Under the pieces are notes generated by a model. The model was not told the DNA's origin, made no database searches, and worked only from the letters and a program-made list of their open reading frames with translations. Shown here piece after piece: positions 44,746 through 53,890 of a DNA stretch of 64,000 nucleotides. Positions within the stretch are counted from its first letter, which is position 1; each line of letters opens with the position of its first letter. The position numbers and the translations under genes were made by a program. Source of the DNA: Corythucha ciliata (lineage: Eukaryota; Arthropoda; Insecta; Hemiptera; Tingidae); NCBI GenBank assembly GCA_038030265.1, contig CM075941.1, positions 39,804,164 to 39,868,163 on the forward strand, in the 5' to 3' direction.

Positions 44746-46077
44746 GTTTTTTTGGTCATTTTCTTGATAATCTCCAATGTTGTAACTTATATGTGAAGGT
44801 TCGAAGTTCGAACACTTCGTGTTAATTTTGTCATGAGTGTCAACCTTTCTCACGTACGTGTTCTTGTGGTAGCGGTTTCCAGCAGGGAATTTGTTTGTGT
44901 TGGTGTATTTGCCCTGAGTTGGTGAATTTTGTTTCGAGTCTTGATAATGTTTACTAGATTCCGGCATGTTGTTCCCGTTGTTGTGTTTGTGACCAAGTAA
45001 ATTGTTCCTATGTAATTCTCTCAAGTGATTGGACAATTCGTCGACAGTTCTGTAATCTTTGGTGATTGTGTGATCTAAAATGGCTTTCCCAAAATGTGAA
45101 GCTAAAATTCGTAATAGACTAAACTCGGGTAATTTTAATTCTATTTCGTCTAATCTAATTAAAATGTTCGCAATGTACAGTTCTGGAGAAGTACCATAGT
45201 TATAATTGAATTTCCCATTGTACAATAGTTGAGTTACATAACAATGGTACTTTTCTGAAATAAACTCTCGAGTAAATTTATCAACAAAATCATCAAATGT
45301 CGTTACATGTTTCGCATTTCTCAACCACCAAACTTGGGCTTCACCTACAAAGTGGGGCTGCAAGAATTCTTTTATTGGGTAATCAGAAAAATAAGTGAAT
45401 TTGATTTGTAAGGATTCCAAAAATTTGGCGGGTTTATGTTTTCGAAAATCAGAAAAAATAAGAGGGGCAGAATTTAAAGGTGGGTGGAAATGAGTTCTGT
45501 ATGATTTATCAATATCTTTGTTGTTAAATTCATTCTCGTGTCTAGATGGTTGATCCGTAGATTTATGAATTTTAGCTGACTGGGTATTTAATTTCTTCAG
45601 TTCAAGTTCTAAAACTTTTATTCTCTCATGATTTTTCTCTAATTGATTTTTTAATAATTTATTTTCTGATTTCAGTTGAGTCACATCAATTGGGCTTATT
45701 TTTCCTAACATATCATGGAATTCATTGTCAACGGTTTCTCGGAAATGATCTGTTTCCCTCACTAAATCCGACATATCAGAACGTAACTTATCCTGTCTGT
45801 TCACTACCTGCTCTAGTTTCTTATTGTACATGTCTCTGTCATGGTGGAGGTCCATTCGCAATTCAACAATCAGGTCGGCAAATAGGGAAGTCATTTCTTG
45901 TTTGTGTTGTTTCAATTTAGTGTCAATCTGGTTAAGTAAAATGGTATGGCTTGTCTCCCAGTCCTCGCGTAATTTAGCGGTGAAATTATCCAATAATATT
46001 GACTCAACCTCACCCGATCCCGCCGAGATACTAGGAGGAGAATTACGGCCAACCATGCTTCCACTTCTCAACATCAT
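44743..46077 (-). CDS. Ty3/gypsy gag (element C)
   Basis: The first plausible ATG is at 46077 (MMLRSGSMVG); the frame upstream runs into the PBS. Residues 20-160 form a long coiled coil. A capsid-like Gag domain follows: PAKFLESLQIKFTYFSDYP, PHFVGEAQVWWLRNAK, FTREFISEKYHCYVTQLLYN and TSPELYIANILIRLDE. The C-terminus is Asn/His/Lys-rich without a CCHC knuckle. It ends at TAA 44743-44745, directly after the heptamer A AAA AAC. It is the same Gag family as the gag in the inverted-LTR chimera at 53.9 kb. Confidence 0.85.
   Translation of the reverse strand: MMLRSGSMVGRNSPPSISAGSGEVESILLDNFTAKLREDWETSHTILLNQIDTKLKQHKQEMTSLFADLIVELRMDLHHDRDMYNKKLEQVVNRQDKLRSDMSDLVRETDHFRETVDNEFHDMLGKISPIDVTQLKSENKLLKNQLEKNHERIKVLELELKKLNTQSAKIHKSTDQPSRHENEFNNKDIDKSYRTHFHPPLNSAPLIFSDFRKHKPAKFLESLQIKFTYFSDYPIKEFLQPHFVGEAQVWWLRNAKHVTTFDDFVDKFTREFISEKYHCYVTQLLYNGKFNYNYGTSPELYIANILIRLDEIELKLPEFSLLRILASHFGKAILDHTITKDYRTVDELSNHLRELHRNNLLGHKHNNGNNMPESSKHYQDSKQNSPTQGKYTNTNKFPAGNRYHKNTYVRKVDTHDKINTKCSNFEPSHISYNIGDYQENDQKN
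44746..44752 (-). promoter_or_regulatory. Programmed -1 ribosomal frameshift site
   Basis: Read on the minus strand the heptamer A AAA AAC is in phase with gag (X XXY YYZ) and is followed at once by the gag stop TAA. A -1 shift enters the pol frame, which is open from this point. Confidence 0.8.
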
Positions 46078-46085
46078 TAGTTCGT

Positions 46086-46526
46086 TTTTGAGTTCGGGCG
46101 CCAATGAAGAGCTTCACTCTAAATTAGTGAAGATCTAAAAGAAAAATTATTATATTACACTTTTTTTATGAACTGGTTTATAAATTATTATTATTTTTTT
46201 TTAAAAAAGAAACTTCCAAAAGGATCGTGTTTTTTTTTTGATCAATACGATGTTCGATGTTTGAAGCTGTATCTTCGGCACGTCGAATGTTGGGGAGACA
46301 ATTCTTGAATTTGGTTTCCTTCGATTGAATGATGTCGCTCGTTCGCGTTCGGGATTCTTTCGGTTGTTGGGCTCCTTTCGTACTATCGACTACTCCGAGC
46401 ACCACGAATTCTTTCCCTGGCTTGAGCTCCTTTTTTTTTTTATTCCGCTTCCTTTTCTTTCTTTTTTTTCTTTTTCTTTGCATCTGTTTTTCTTTTAATT
46501 TCTATTGTAGGGGTAGCTTCTCTACA
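46086..46526 (-). mobile_element. 5' LTR and primer-binding site of gypsy element C
   Basis: Minus strand: TGTAGAGAAGCTACC begins at 46526 and CTCTTCA ends near 46106, about 420 bases with TG...CA. It is followed after one base by TGGCGCCCGAACTC (about 46104-46091), a primer-binding site complementary to a tRNA-Lys-type 3' end. The LTR contains an AATAAA-like tract. No matching 3' LTR is found after pol (41331-41464). Confidence 0.7.
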
Positions 46527-46764
46527 GTATGTTTCCGAAAATGACGGGGACGCCATTGAATGTAGCAGTAAGAAAACAAAATACTCCCTTCCTCCGCCGC
46601 CACAGCCAATTTTGTCGTCCATGTCCATTCTACATCAGCCAGAAGGTAAATTTTAATCGAAGGTGCTATGATTACGATGGTACTGTTTTTACGCTCAGAG
46701 ACGAATATCGTGCCGCCAACTTTGTCCACGCCTCAGCCAGAAGAACGAACCCCTTCGTGTAAGT
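46527..46764 (+). repeat. DUF4806 fragment (copy c), exact duplicate of 41093-41330
   Basis: 238 bases, identical on reading to 41093-41330, including exon SLPPPPQPILSSMS and intron. On the right it continues (TTTGAAATTTTAATGAATGAG) in the way copy a does, while copy b does not. On the left it stops at the LTR terminus. The two copies therefore flank gypsy element C like a very long target duplication. Confidence 0.8.
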
Positions 46765-47729
46765 TTGAAATTTTAATGAATGAGATTGTAACGGGAGTCT
46801 GCCTCCCGTTGGTTCCGCTAGGGAGAGCGAGGACCTCTACTCCCAACATTAACGAGTTTGTTCAATTCATTTTTTACTTTTCGTTTTTGTTCCTTCCCTT
46901 TCGACAGAATCCTATCTTTTAAACAAAACAGTACTTTGGCACCGACCGTGGTAGAGTGAGCCAAACCGTTTTATTTAATTAGTTTGCTCCTCGACGGGTT
47001 TGGAAACATTTCCGTACATTAATTCCCACCTTGTGATTCTCGAAATTTCCAAGAAAAATCATTCGAATCATTCGAAATTTCATTCGAGGCGTTTATCGTC
47101 GCTCGTCTTTTCCGCGAGAATCCACTTTTCTGTTAGAGAATTATTTTTGCGGGGCTCAACCAATTCGATTCTCGCTTGTTAGCACGATCACGGTCGCAAT
47201 TTTTGACTTAGGGCAACCAAATTTGGTCTAAAAATCAATAGCGTGAATATCTCGGACGAGTTCGTGATCCAGATGAATCGGTCCACGGGAACGGTGTGAA
47301 AGAGGGGTTTGAATTAGTTGAAAATTCGCTACCGCACGGCTGTTGCTGCAATTGCCCCCAAAATTGACTCGAGTAATGAGAAATGAACGCGCTTTCGTAT
47401 GAGACCCTAGTGAACCAAATCCGTTAATATGGCAGGGGAGTTCTCGGCGGAGGGGAGCTATTAAATTAACGCTATGCCTTACTGGACCACCCAATTACCA
47501 AAAAATTTCATTGACATTGTATTTTGAGCCGTCTCTTTTATTTGATTTGCCTACAGCCTAATAAATCTTGAGTAAAAAATCCTGAGGTGGGCCAAAAAAG
47601 GGGGAACAAAAAAAAAATTTTTTTAAATTGTTTCGTATTCGAACCAAGGCACTCCGCATTCCGCAATGGTGAAATAGTGACATACCATTTAACCTAATGT
47701 AACTGATCTGAAAATTAACGTAATCTGAA
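46765..47729. repeat. Dispersed repeat and satellite-like monomer
   Basis: 46793-46860 (GGGAGTCTGCCTCCCGTTGG ... CCCAACATTAACGAG) recurs inverted at 63868-63937. At 47178 the text TTGTTAGCACGATCACGGTCG followed by a GGTCTAAAAATCAATAG phrase resembles the start of the 296-bp satellite. No gene. Confidence 0.5.
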
Positions 47730-48130
47730 AAAAGTTTTGTTCCGACAGCAGCCTGTCGGGAAAAGTGCATTTCATTCATGCGACAATCGAGTCAAACCTC
47801 ATAAGTTAGAACGATATCAATCAATTATGAATGAAATTTAGGCCGGGATAAAGATTTCAGTTGCAAATTAGTCCTCTAACAAGAGTCCGCCTTCCCTAGA
47901 CAACCAACTGACTCTGTTTCATTTTTCATTTTCATAATTTTGTTCCCCCTCAGTTGGTGCCAAAAAAGGGGCCTGCGGTAAAAAGAAACACGATTTTATG
48001 ATTTTGACTTTCTATACCACGGCCTAAATGTCATTCATAATTGATTGATATCGTTCTAACTTATGAGGTTTGACTCGATTGTCGCATGAATGAAATGCAC
48101 CCGACAGGCTGCTGTCGGAACAAAACTTTT
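47730..48130. repeat. Foldback MITE
   Basis: The left arm 47730-47845 (AAAAGTTTTGTTCCGACAGC...) is the near-perfect inverse of 48018-48130, with a 4-base indel and a few changes. The loop is about 170 bases. Non-coding; superfamily not assigned. Confidence 0.8.
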
Positions 48131-48499
48131 TATACTTACCCGGAGCACCGGTAAATGATTTTATTTCCCTCGTTTTAAGCGTTCCCCTTTTCCATTTTTA
48201 ACACTGGCAAATTCTCGTCGCCTCTGTAGGGTTTTTGTATCGCCTACGAACATTCTACCGTTTCTACCCGGCCACAAGGCTACCTACTTATCGTTTCGCC
48301 AATTGGGAGTGGCCCTACGATTTATCCCGACTCGATTTCTAACGCGACGTCTACCAGAGCCGAACGAATTGCGTCTCACCCATCGTAGGCATCGGGACCA
48401 CAGGCCAGAAGTTTTGTTTTGACAAATCAAAGCTTATTTTAAAACTTTATTGTGGGGTTTTGTTTTGGAATTTAATTGGACTAGTTTTTAACCAAGACT
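48131..48499. other. Non-coding leader before the nucleoprotein-like ORF
   Basis: No repeat or gene recognised. Base composition is more GC-balanced between 48210 and 48410 than in the flanks. Confidence 0.3.
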
Positions 48500-49776
48500 A
48501 TGGCACAAAGGGGTTACATGTTCAGTGCCCGGACCATTGAGCGGATTAGCGGTGATCGTGAATCGAGTCGCAACTTCTGCCTTCCAAATCTAAATTACCG
48601 TCTATACAATCGAGCCGAGAGCGATATAATCACATTTGAGTTGGCACGAGCTTACTCATGGATCCGAGCTTGGGTCGACGATCGATCAAATAGAAGTTTG
48701 GATCGTGATGCTATCCTATCGGGTGAGTATGGACCGTTAGCTTACACTAACAACCAGTTGATCCCCACCGAAGCGGAGGCAAGAGACCAGTACGTCAAGG
48801 TCATCCTCAAGTTCTTAATTGGGGACCCTAGCGAGAACATTATGGAGGCTTTAGGTGCATTTGGGAGAGATTGGCTACCTACCAATATCCCAGAGCTTGT
48901 CGGCCCCGACAAGGCTGGAAGAATCTCGCCTGTGGAGAATGCTCCCAATACCTATGCAACGCTCCTGGTTGCCATGCAGCTTCCTGAGGCGGTACCTGTA
49001 ACAGCAGCAGCCCGAGCTCAGTGGCTAGGTGCTTGTTAATTGGTCAATTATGTCATCATGAGAGCCCTCAGACGTCATAATCCTGAAAGAGCCGAAATCA
49101 AGTTGTTTTTCACTATTTTCCTCGCATTCACTCGTCGGGGTATAATCACCCGTGGAAAACTGAATCGAGTTAACAGCGCAATTTCGACACAATTCGGGGC
49201 AAATCCCGAAATTGAATTGGAGGAGATCCAGAGAATCTACAATTTGTATAAACCCGCTATGTCTGCAGCGGTCATGCGAGAAATTGTAACTTATTTGACT
49301 CCACTTGTGACCACGCGGATTCTCTTAATGGAAGTAGGATTACAGCAGTGCGCTTGGCAAGGCCTTACGGGTTACCGGACAATCCTCACTGCAGTTGAGA
49401 CATTCCCACGATTTCGATGGGAGAGAATACGTGCTTATGGCATATACGAAGCGGAATGGAATAAGTTCCTTACTGCAGTCCGTCTAGTAGGAAGAAATGA
49501 GTACTACGGGTATAATGGAGACTTAGGGATGCCCGTAGCACGAACTACAAGAATTTGAGTTCTGTGTGCCGTCGTCTACTAGTGGACACAGGTGCTCAGC
49601 CCCAGTTGGCAGAATCCATGTCGTTCGTAGATCGGTACCCTCAATTCGAAGCCATTAATGCCGAGATCACAGCGTTTGTAGTCCAACAAGGTGTGATTAA
49701 TGAGGCTAATGTCCGTCCAGTGAACACCACTATCAACGAACTGCGGGAGATTCTCCCTCCGGTCCAAAATGATTAA
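48500..49776 (+). pseudogene. Possible endogenous negative-strand RNA virus nucleoprotein-like ORF
   Basis: Begins with ATG at 48500. It is intronless and about 424 codons long, with an in-frame TAA at 49037-49039 and a one-base shift near 49556. The protein is mostly helical, with ITFELARAYSWIRAWVDD, EARDQYVKVILKFLIGDP, ALGAFGRDWLPTNI and EIKLFFTIFLAFTRRG. Length, the all-helical composition, absence of introns and scattered disabling changes fit an old integrated copy of a viral N gene. No short diagnostic motif proves this, and a mobile-element or host gene is possible. No poly(A) is visible downstream. Confidence 0.4.
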
Positions 49777-50556
49777 CTCATTTGTAGCTTAGAGAGTTAT
49801 CCCTATACCGATATGTGCCATCATTTATCTCGTAGATTTAGTATTATCAAAGAAGGTTAAGTTTTCTTTAAGTTCATTGCATTATATCCTATTATTGTTA
49901 CTCTATTTTTCAATTAACATAATACTCACTAAACAGTATCTCCCCATATCCCCAGTATATCTGGGCAATGCCCAGTCTCAGCGAACAGGAAGAAGAATAA
50001 GTGAGACAGAAGATATTAAGCTGTAAGCATCAATGGGGAACTTGCACATTTTTCAAGCACTGGTGTTTATTGAAGAGGGCTCTTCCACAATGCTATTACT
50101 CACATTAAACATTGAAATCAATCAAGGATTTTTTTAGAGCGAATTTTTAAAAATTTTGAGTGGGGATTTGATAACGTCAAACCCTATTTAATGAAATGGA
50201 TGGTGTGAGGAAGAGGGGGGTACGACTCATTTTCAGGGGGATAATTTTTCTTGTTATTTGTAAACTAAAAATGTTAGAGTGCCCTAATCACATGCTTCAA
50301 AATTAGGGATTGACGTAATTTCCCCCCTCGTACCATCTATCCCCTCTTGAAGAACTTTGAAATTTAGTTAAAAATCACCAAATGCACCAATCGGGCTGCA
50401 ACTACCATTGATATCCATCTGTCCATGTGCCAATTCACCGGTATACTTTTCTCCCAAATCGGACATTCATGCAAGTTCCCCATTCTACTATTCAAACGTG
50501 GAAATAGGAAAATTATATGTTTCTGGCGTATGATGTCATAGTAATTATTTTGTACG
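49777..50556. other. Non-coding spacer
   Basis: No supported gene. A short inverse (TGGGGAACTTGCA at 50035, TGCAAGTTCCCCA near 50471) is noted without further structure. Confidence 0.35.
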
Positions 50557-51745
50557 TTGTTTATAGGCTGCCCAAACTCAGCTTTAGCTCTTAATGAAGA
50601 AGGGAGAAACAAGCAAACTGGACTACACGCTCATAAAATTTGCGCCAAATTGGTTAATTCGAAGAACGCTCTGTTCTTGCAACTGCAAGACGAACTGTAC
50701 TTCACCCTTCGTGCGTGTTCTCAGAAGGAGATAAACTTCTTTGACGAATTCGTCAGCATAACTCCTTCCGAAGCTGTTGATATTGCTCTGCGAACTACCC
50801 AGCAGTCAACTGAGTGGCTAAAGTAATGCATACAGCTTATTTACATACGGTAGTGGGTCAGGGACCGTTGATTGGGTGACAAAATTTTCCAAAATAATTT
50901 GGCCCAAATTTGCTGGCAACTATGCCACTAATTATGGCCGAAAGAACGAGGTCAATGCTGTTGCCGCGTACAAAACAAAAACCGGCAACGGTGTGTTCAA
51001 GAAGTATGGATTGCTCTGCAATCCACTGCAACCTTGGCTGGGGTACAGCCCCGATGGGGTCGTTGAATGTGTCGTAGAATTTTAGAGGTTAAGTGTCCCC
51101 TAGTTAGAAAAAGTTCCAGTTTGAACGATATTATTCCAACATTGGAATACCTCGAGTTACTCGTAGCTCAGGAGGGTAAGTTTTGTTAAGATGGAGAACT
51201 GGTCCGTTGAACATCGAGTGTTTGCTGCAACCGAATTTATTCGGAATGGGGAGTCAATCGTGGCTACCCGGCGCGCCTTTCGTCGTCAGTTCGACCTCAA
51301 CGTGCGTGCCATTGTTCCATCGCGTAACACCATTTTGAGATGGGTTAACAATTTTCATACTCATGGAAATGTGAAGCGAAGAAATCGCGGAAATACCGGG
51401 AGATATGGTGCAAAGAGTCACGCGGAACTTCAAGGACCGTCTTGAAATGTGCGTTACCGAAGAGGGTCGTCATTTAAATGACATAATTTTCAAAACCTGA
51501 TGTAATTTTTTTCGATTTTTCGATTGTGAATAAAACTTACCGAATTTCTCTACACGTTCTGCTTATTTTTTAATCCCTACGATCGAATTTGTGAATGGGA
51601 CAGAATTTTGAAATGTGTCCATTTAATACGAACCACCCTGTATTTGTGTGTGATTTCACCATTTATTCAGCAAAAGCTAATAACGTTTTTATAATTAATA
51701 CCAAATTCGACGAACAGTTTGTTGAGGAGATGGCGTTAAAGGTAA
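50557..51745 (+). pseudogene. YqaJ-type recombinase/nuclease gene, broken
   Basis: The N-terminal piece (50557-50826) ends in TTQQSTEWLK, the usual lead-in to the YqaJ nuclease. A different frame (50876-51085) has YGRKNEVNAVAAYKTKTGNG and NPLQPWLGYSPDGVVE, and a third continues into LEVKCPL. The metal-binding SPDG...EVKCP core is thus present but split by shifts. After an inserted mariner-like deletion derivative, VCDFTIYSAKANNVFIINTK and FVEEMALK| with a GT donor at about 51741 represent the C-terminal part. Confidence 0.55.
51191..51640 (+). mobile_element. Internally deleted mariner-like/DUF4817 transposon
   Basis: N-terminal helix-turn-helix of DUF4817 type (WSVEHRVFAATEFIRNGESI, VPSRNTILRWVNNFHTHGNV), then directly a C-terminal tail in another frame (MVQRVTRNFKDRLEMCVTEE) with the catalytic domain missing. 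It ends with GAACCACCCTGTA at about 51641, a mariner-style end. Inserted in the YqaJ gene. Confidence 0.6.
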
Positions 51746-52161
51746 GTTACGTTTATTTTAATTATTATTTACAAATTTTATGTGAAAATAAAAATAAGTT
51801 GTAATACGAAAGATTTGGGATTTTTTTTTTCGATATGAAACTCCATATTAAAATAATTGCTTGAATGGAAGTATAGTTCTGCAAATTGCAAAACTAGAAG
51901 TTCAGCTTATTTGTAATACGGTCCAGTCAAGTCCTTTGAAGTAAAGCAGCATTCTAAAAGAATAATGGTACGTAGTAAACACAAAAAATTGAAGCTTACT
52001 CAGGAAAAATCCTGCAAACAACATAGGCAGAAAAAAAATTGAACACTAAGTTAAAATTTGTCCATTTTCATAATGGGATTGCTGAAATTTGTGATAGCGC
52101 AAATAATTGTTAGTACCTATATTGTCTATGTGGCCAACTAGTCCCCACTTAACTTTGTCAG
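51746..52161. other. Non-coding spacer
   Basis: AT-rich, no gene seen. Confidence 0.3.
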
Positions 52162-52500
52162 TCAGTATTTTGAACAATTTGATCCGCTGAATAGTTCTTT
52201 CGACTGTACCCTTGCTTTTGCAATTTCCGTGTTCAACTTTCCGTCAGCCGGGGATAGTTGTTTCTTCTTCCCAGCAAATGGAGATCTATGAAGAGTTATC
52301 TTCCGGGAGCTGCGCTCATTTTCCATCGCAAACCCTTTGTCAGTCATTATTGCGTCTCCTGGTGAGAGTTTGTCAAGTACTCCACAATGAACTGTAATGG
52401 CCTTGTCTGAGGCTCTTCCTCCAAACACCTTACTACGCAAGGTAACCACCAATCCATGAGGCGCGTTTCGGTGGTAGCTCGTCGATGTGGTAAGCTTCAC
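52162..52500 (-). pseudogene. DDE_Tnp_4-type transposase C-terminal fragment
   Basis: Reads SKVFGGRASDKAITVHCGVL, KLSPGDAIMTDKGFAMENE and PFAGKKKQLSPADGKLNTEI with AKARVQSKEL. The sequence 'G-R-x-S-D-K', then 'G-D-x-x-x-x-D-K-G-F', then 'I-A-x-A-R' is the second half of an IS4EU/ISL2EU-like DDE_4 domain. The first half is missing. It ends just before the inverted-LTR element. Confidence 0.6.
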
Positions 52501-52526
52501 GTCTCGTTACCAATTGGGCGACCAGT

Positions 52527-53526
52527 TGTAATGGGATATCCCCTGGCGTGGCTGGCGCCGCGGTTTGGGGTTTGCGTTCCGGTGGTGGCGGCTGGATCCG
52601 CTCTGAACCATAATCATAAAAGCTCCTAAATAACTGTCAATAACAGGATTGAGAAGAGGGCAGGGATATTTTAAGAGAACACGTTTATACTATAGTTTTA
52701 TGAACAACAATATTGAAAACCAGAAATGTGTATCAATAACGGCTGATTATAATCTTTAACGCCCCACCAAAACTCGGTAGTGAGGGTATCGTGACTCACG
52801 GGTGCGCGCGTGCATGCGCGAGTGTAAATCGTTCATTTATCTTGTGGATCGCATCGCTGAGAGACACGACTTCGTGAGACAGAGGAAGCATTTGGTCGCA
52901 AATCTTCACTGTAAAGAAAAAGGCGCAAGGTGAGCTATCATCAACACAAAATACTCGCTGTACACCAAAATTTACGATTACCCTGAATTGTGGTTCTGCA
53001 GCCTTTCTTTTATACGCCGCGCCAAGCCAAGAAGGAAGTTGTCCTGCTTTTCCTCAACGGTCCCGTTGGGCTTCGTCCGAAGGTCTCTCTGTGTGCGTCC
53101 CATCTTTAAAGCCAGCCACAGGTACTCTTCGTGGTGTGGGATAGGCGAGTGTGGCAATAAGCGAGCCTCTCATAACCTCATAGCGCGAAGCGAGTTCAAG
53201 CGCGATAACTTTAAACCCGTATGGTCACGTACACGCGGATTAGAACCGTGAAAAGCCTTCGCGTAAAAAACTTTAAAATAAACCCTCCGTCAAGTATATA
53301 ACCGATAAAGACATCGTCGTTTTAATTTATCTAAACTTTAGTCTCGTTATACTGGTAAATTAATAGACAATAGTAGAAGGAAGCTTCCGCCCGGTCAGGC
53401 GCCTGCGTGCGCTTTCTAACATTATCATAATAATACCGTTAATAATATACATTGTGTTCACGTTTTCAGTGACTTAATATTTGTTTACCCTTCCTAAAAT
53501 CCAGATACCGGGGAGAACCATTAACA
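52527..53526 (+). repeat. Left LTR of the chimera (1000 bp)
   Basis: Begins TGTAATGGGATATCCCC and ends GAACCATTAACA, so TG...CA. It includes an 88-codon open frame at 52988-53251 that is not judged a gene. Confidence 0.88.
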
Positions 53527-53528
53527 AA

Positions 53529-53546
53529 TGGTGGCCCATTTTGTTT
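53529..53546 (+). promoter_or_regulatory. Primer-binding site of the chimera
   Basis: TGGTGGCCCATTTTG starts two bases (AA) after the LTR. TGG is the complement of a tRNA CCA end. At the right LTR the same context (LTR, two bases, TGG) is cut after the third PBS base by the poly(T)/poly(A) tract. Confidence 0.75.
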
Positions 53547-53890
53547 CCGTCGTGTACGTGTATTAATACTAGGATCATAGTGCAATTCACAGGTCGACAT
53601 TGTATCTACGAGATCTACACATTGTAAACTTTCTGTTTGAAGATTAACAGCTGTTTTGATCCTTTGTATTGGTGGGAGGCGGAGCCGGTCGTTTCCTGCG
53701 GGGCGGGGGCTCTGGGCCCGGTCGTTTGCCGCGTGGGGGATATCTTGAGCGCAATCTGATATTGTCTTTCATATTTTTTGTGTGTATAGGTGATAGATTC
53801 TGTCAGAGAAAGTCGATTGTTTTTACCTTTCAGTACTGATCGATTTTTTGCAATTGGATTTTGCCATTTTTGTTAGTTACCTGTAATTTC

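Noticed and set aside
46178..46483. Lys-rich minus-strand ORF upstream of gag C
   Set aside because: It lies in the LTR, before the primer-binding site, and is driven by A-rich composition.
41093..46764. The 238-bp direct repeats as LTRs of gypsy element C
   Set aside because: They lack TG...CA ends, are part of a DUF4806 exon-intron unit also present at 28-30 kb, and a proper LTR plus PBS lies just inside the right copy.
52988..53251. 88-codon ORF present almost identically in both chimera LTRs
   Set aside because: It lies inside the LTR, has no recognisable domain, and its conservation is explained by LTR identity.
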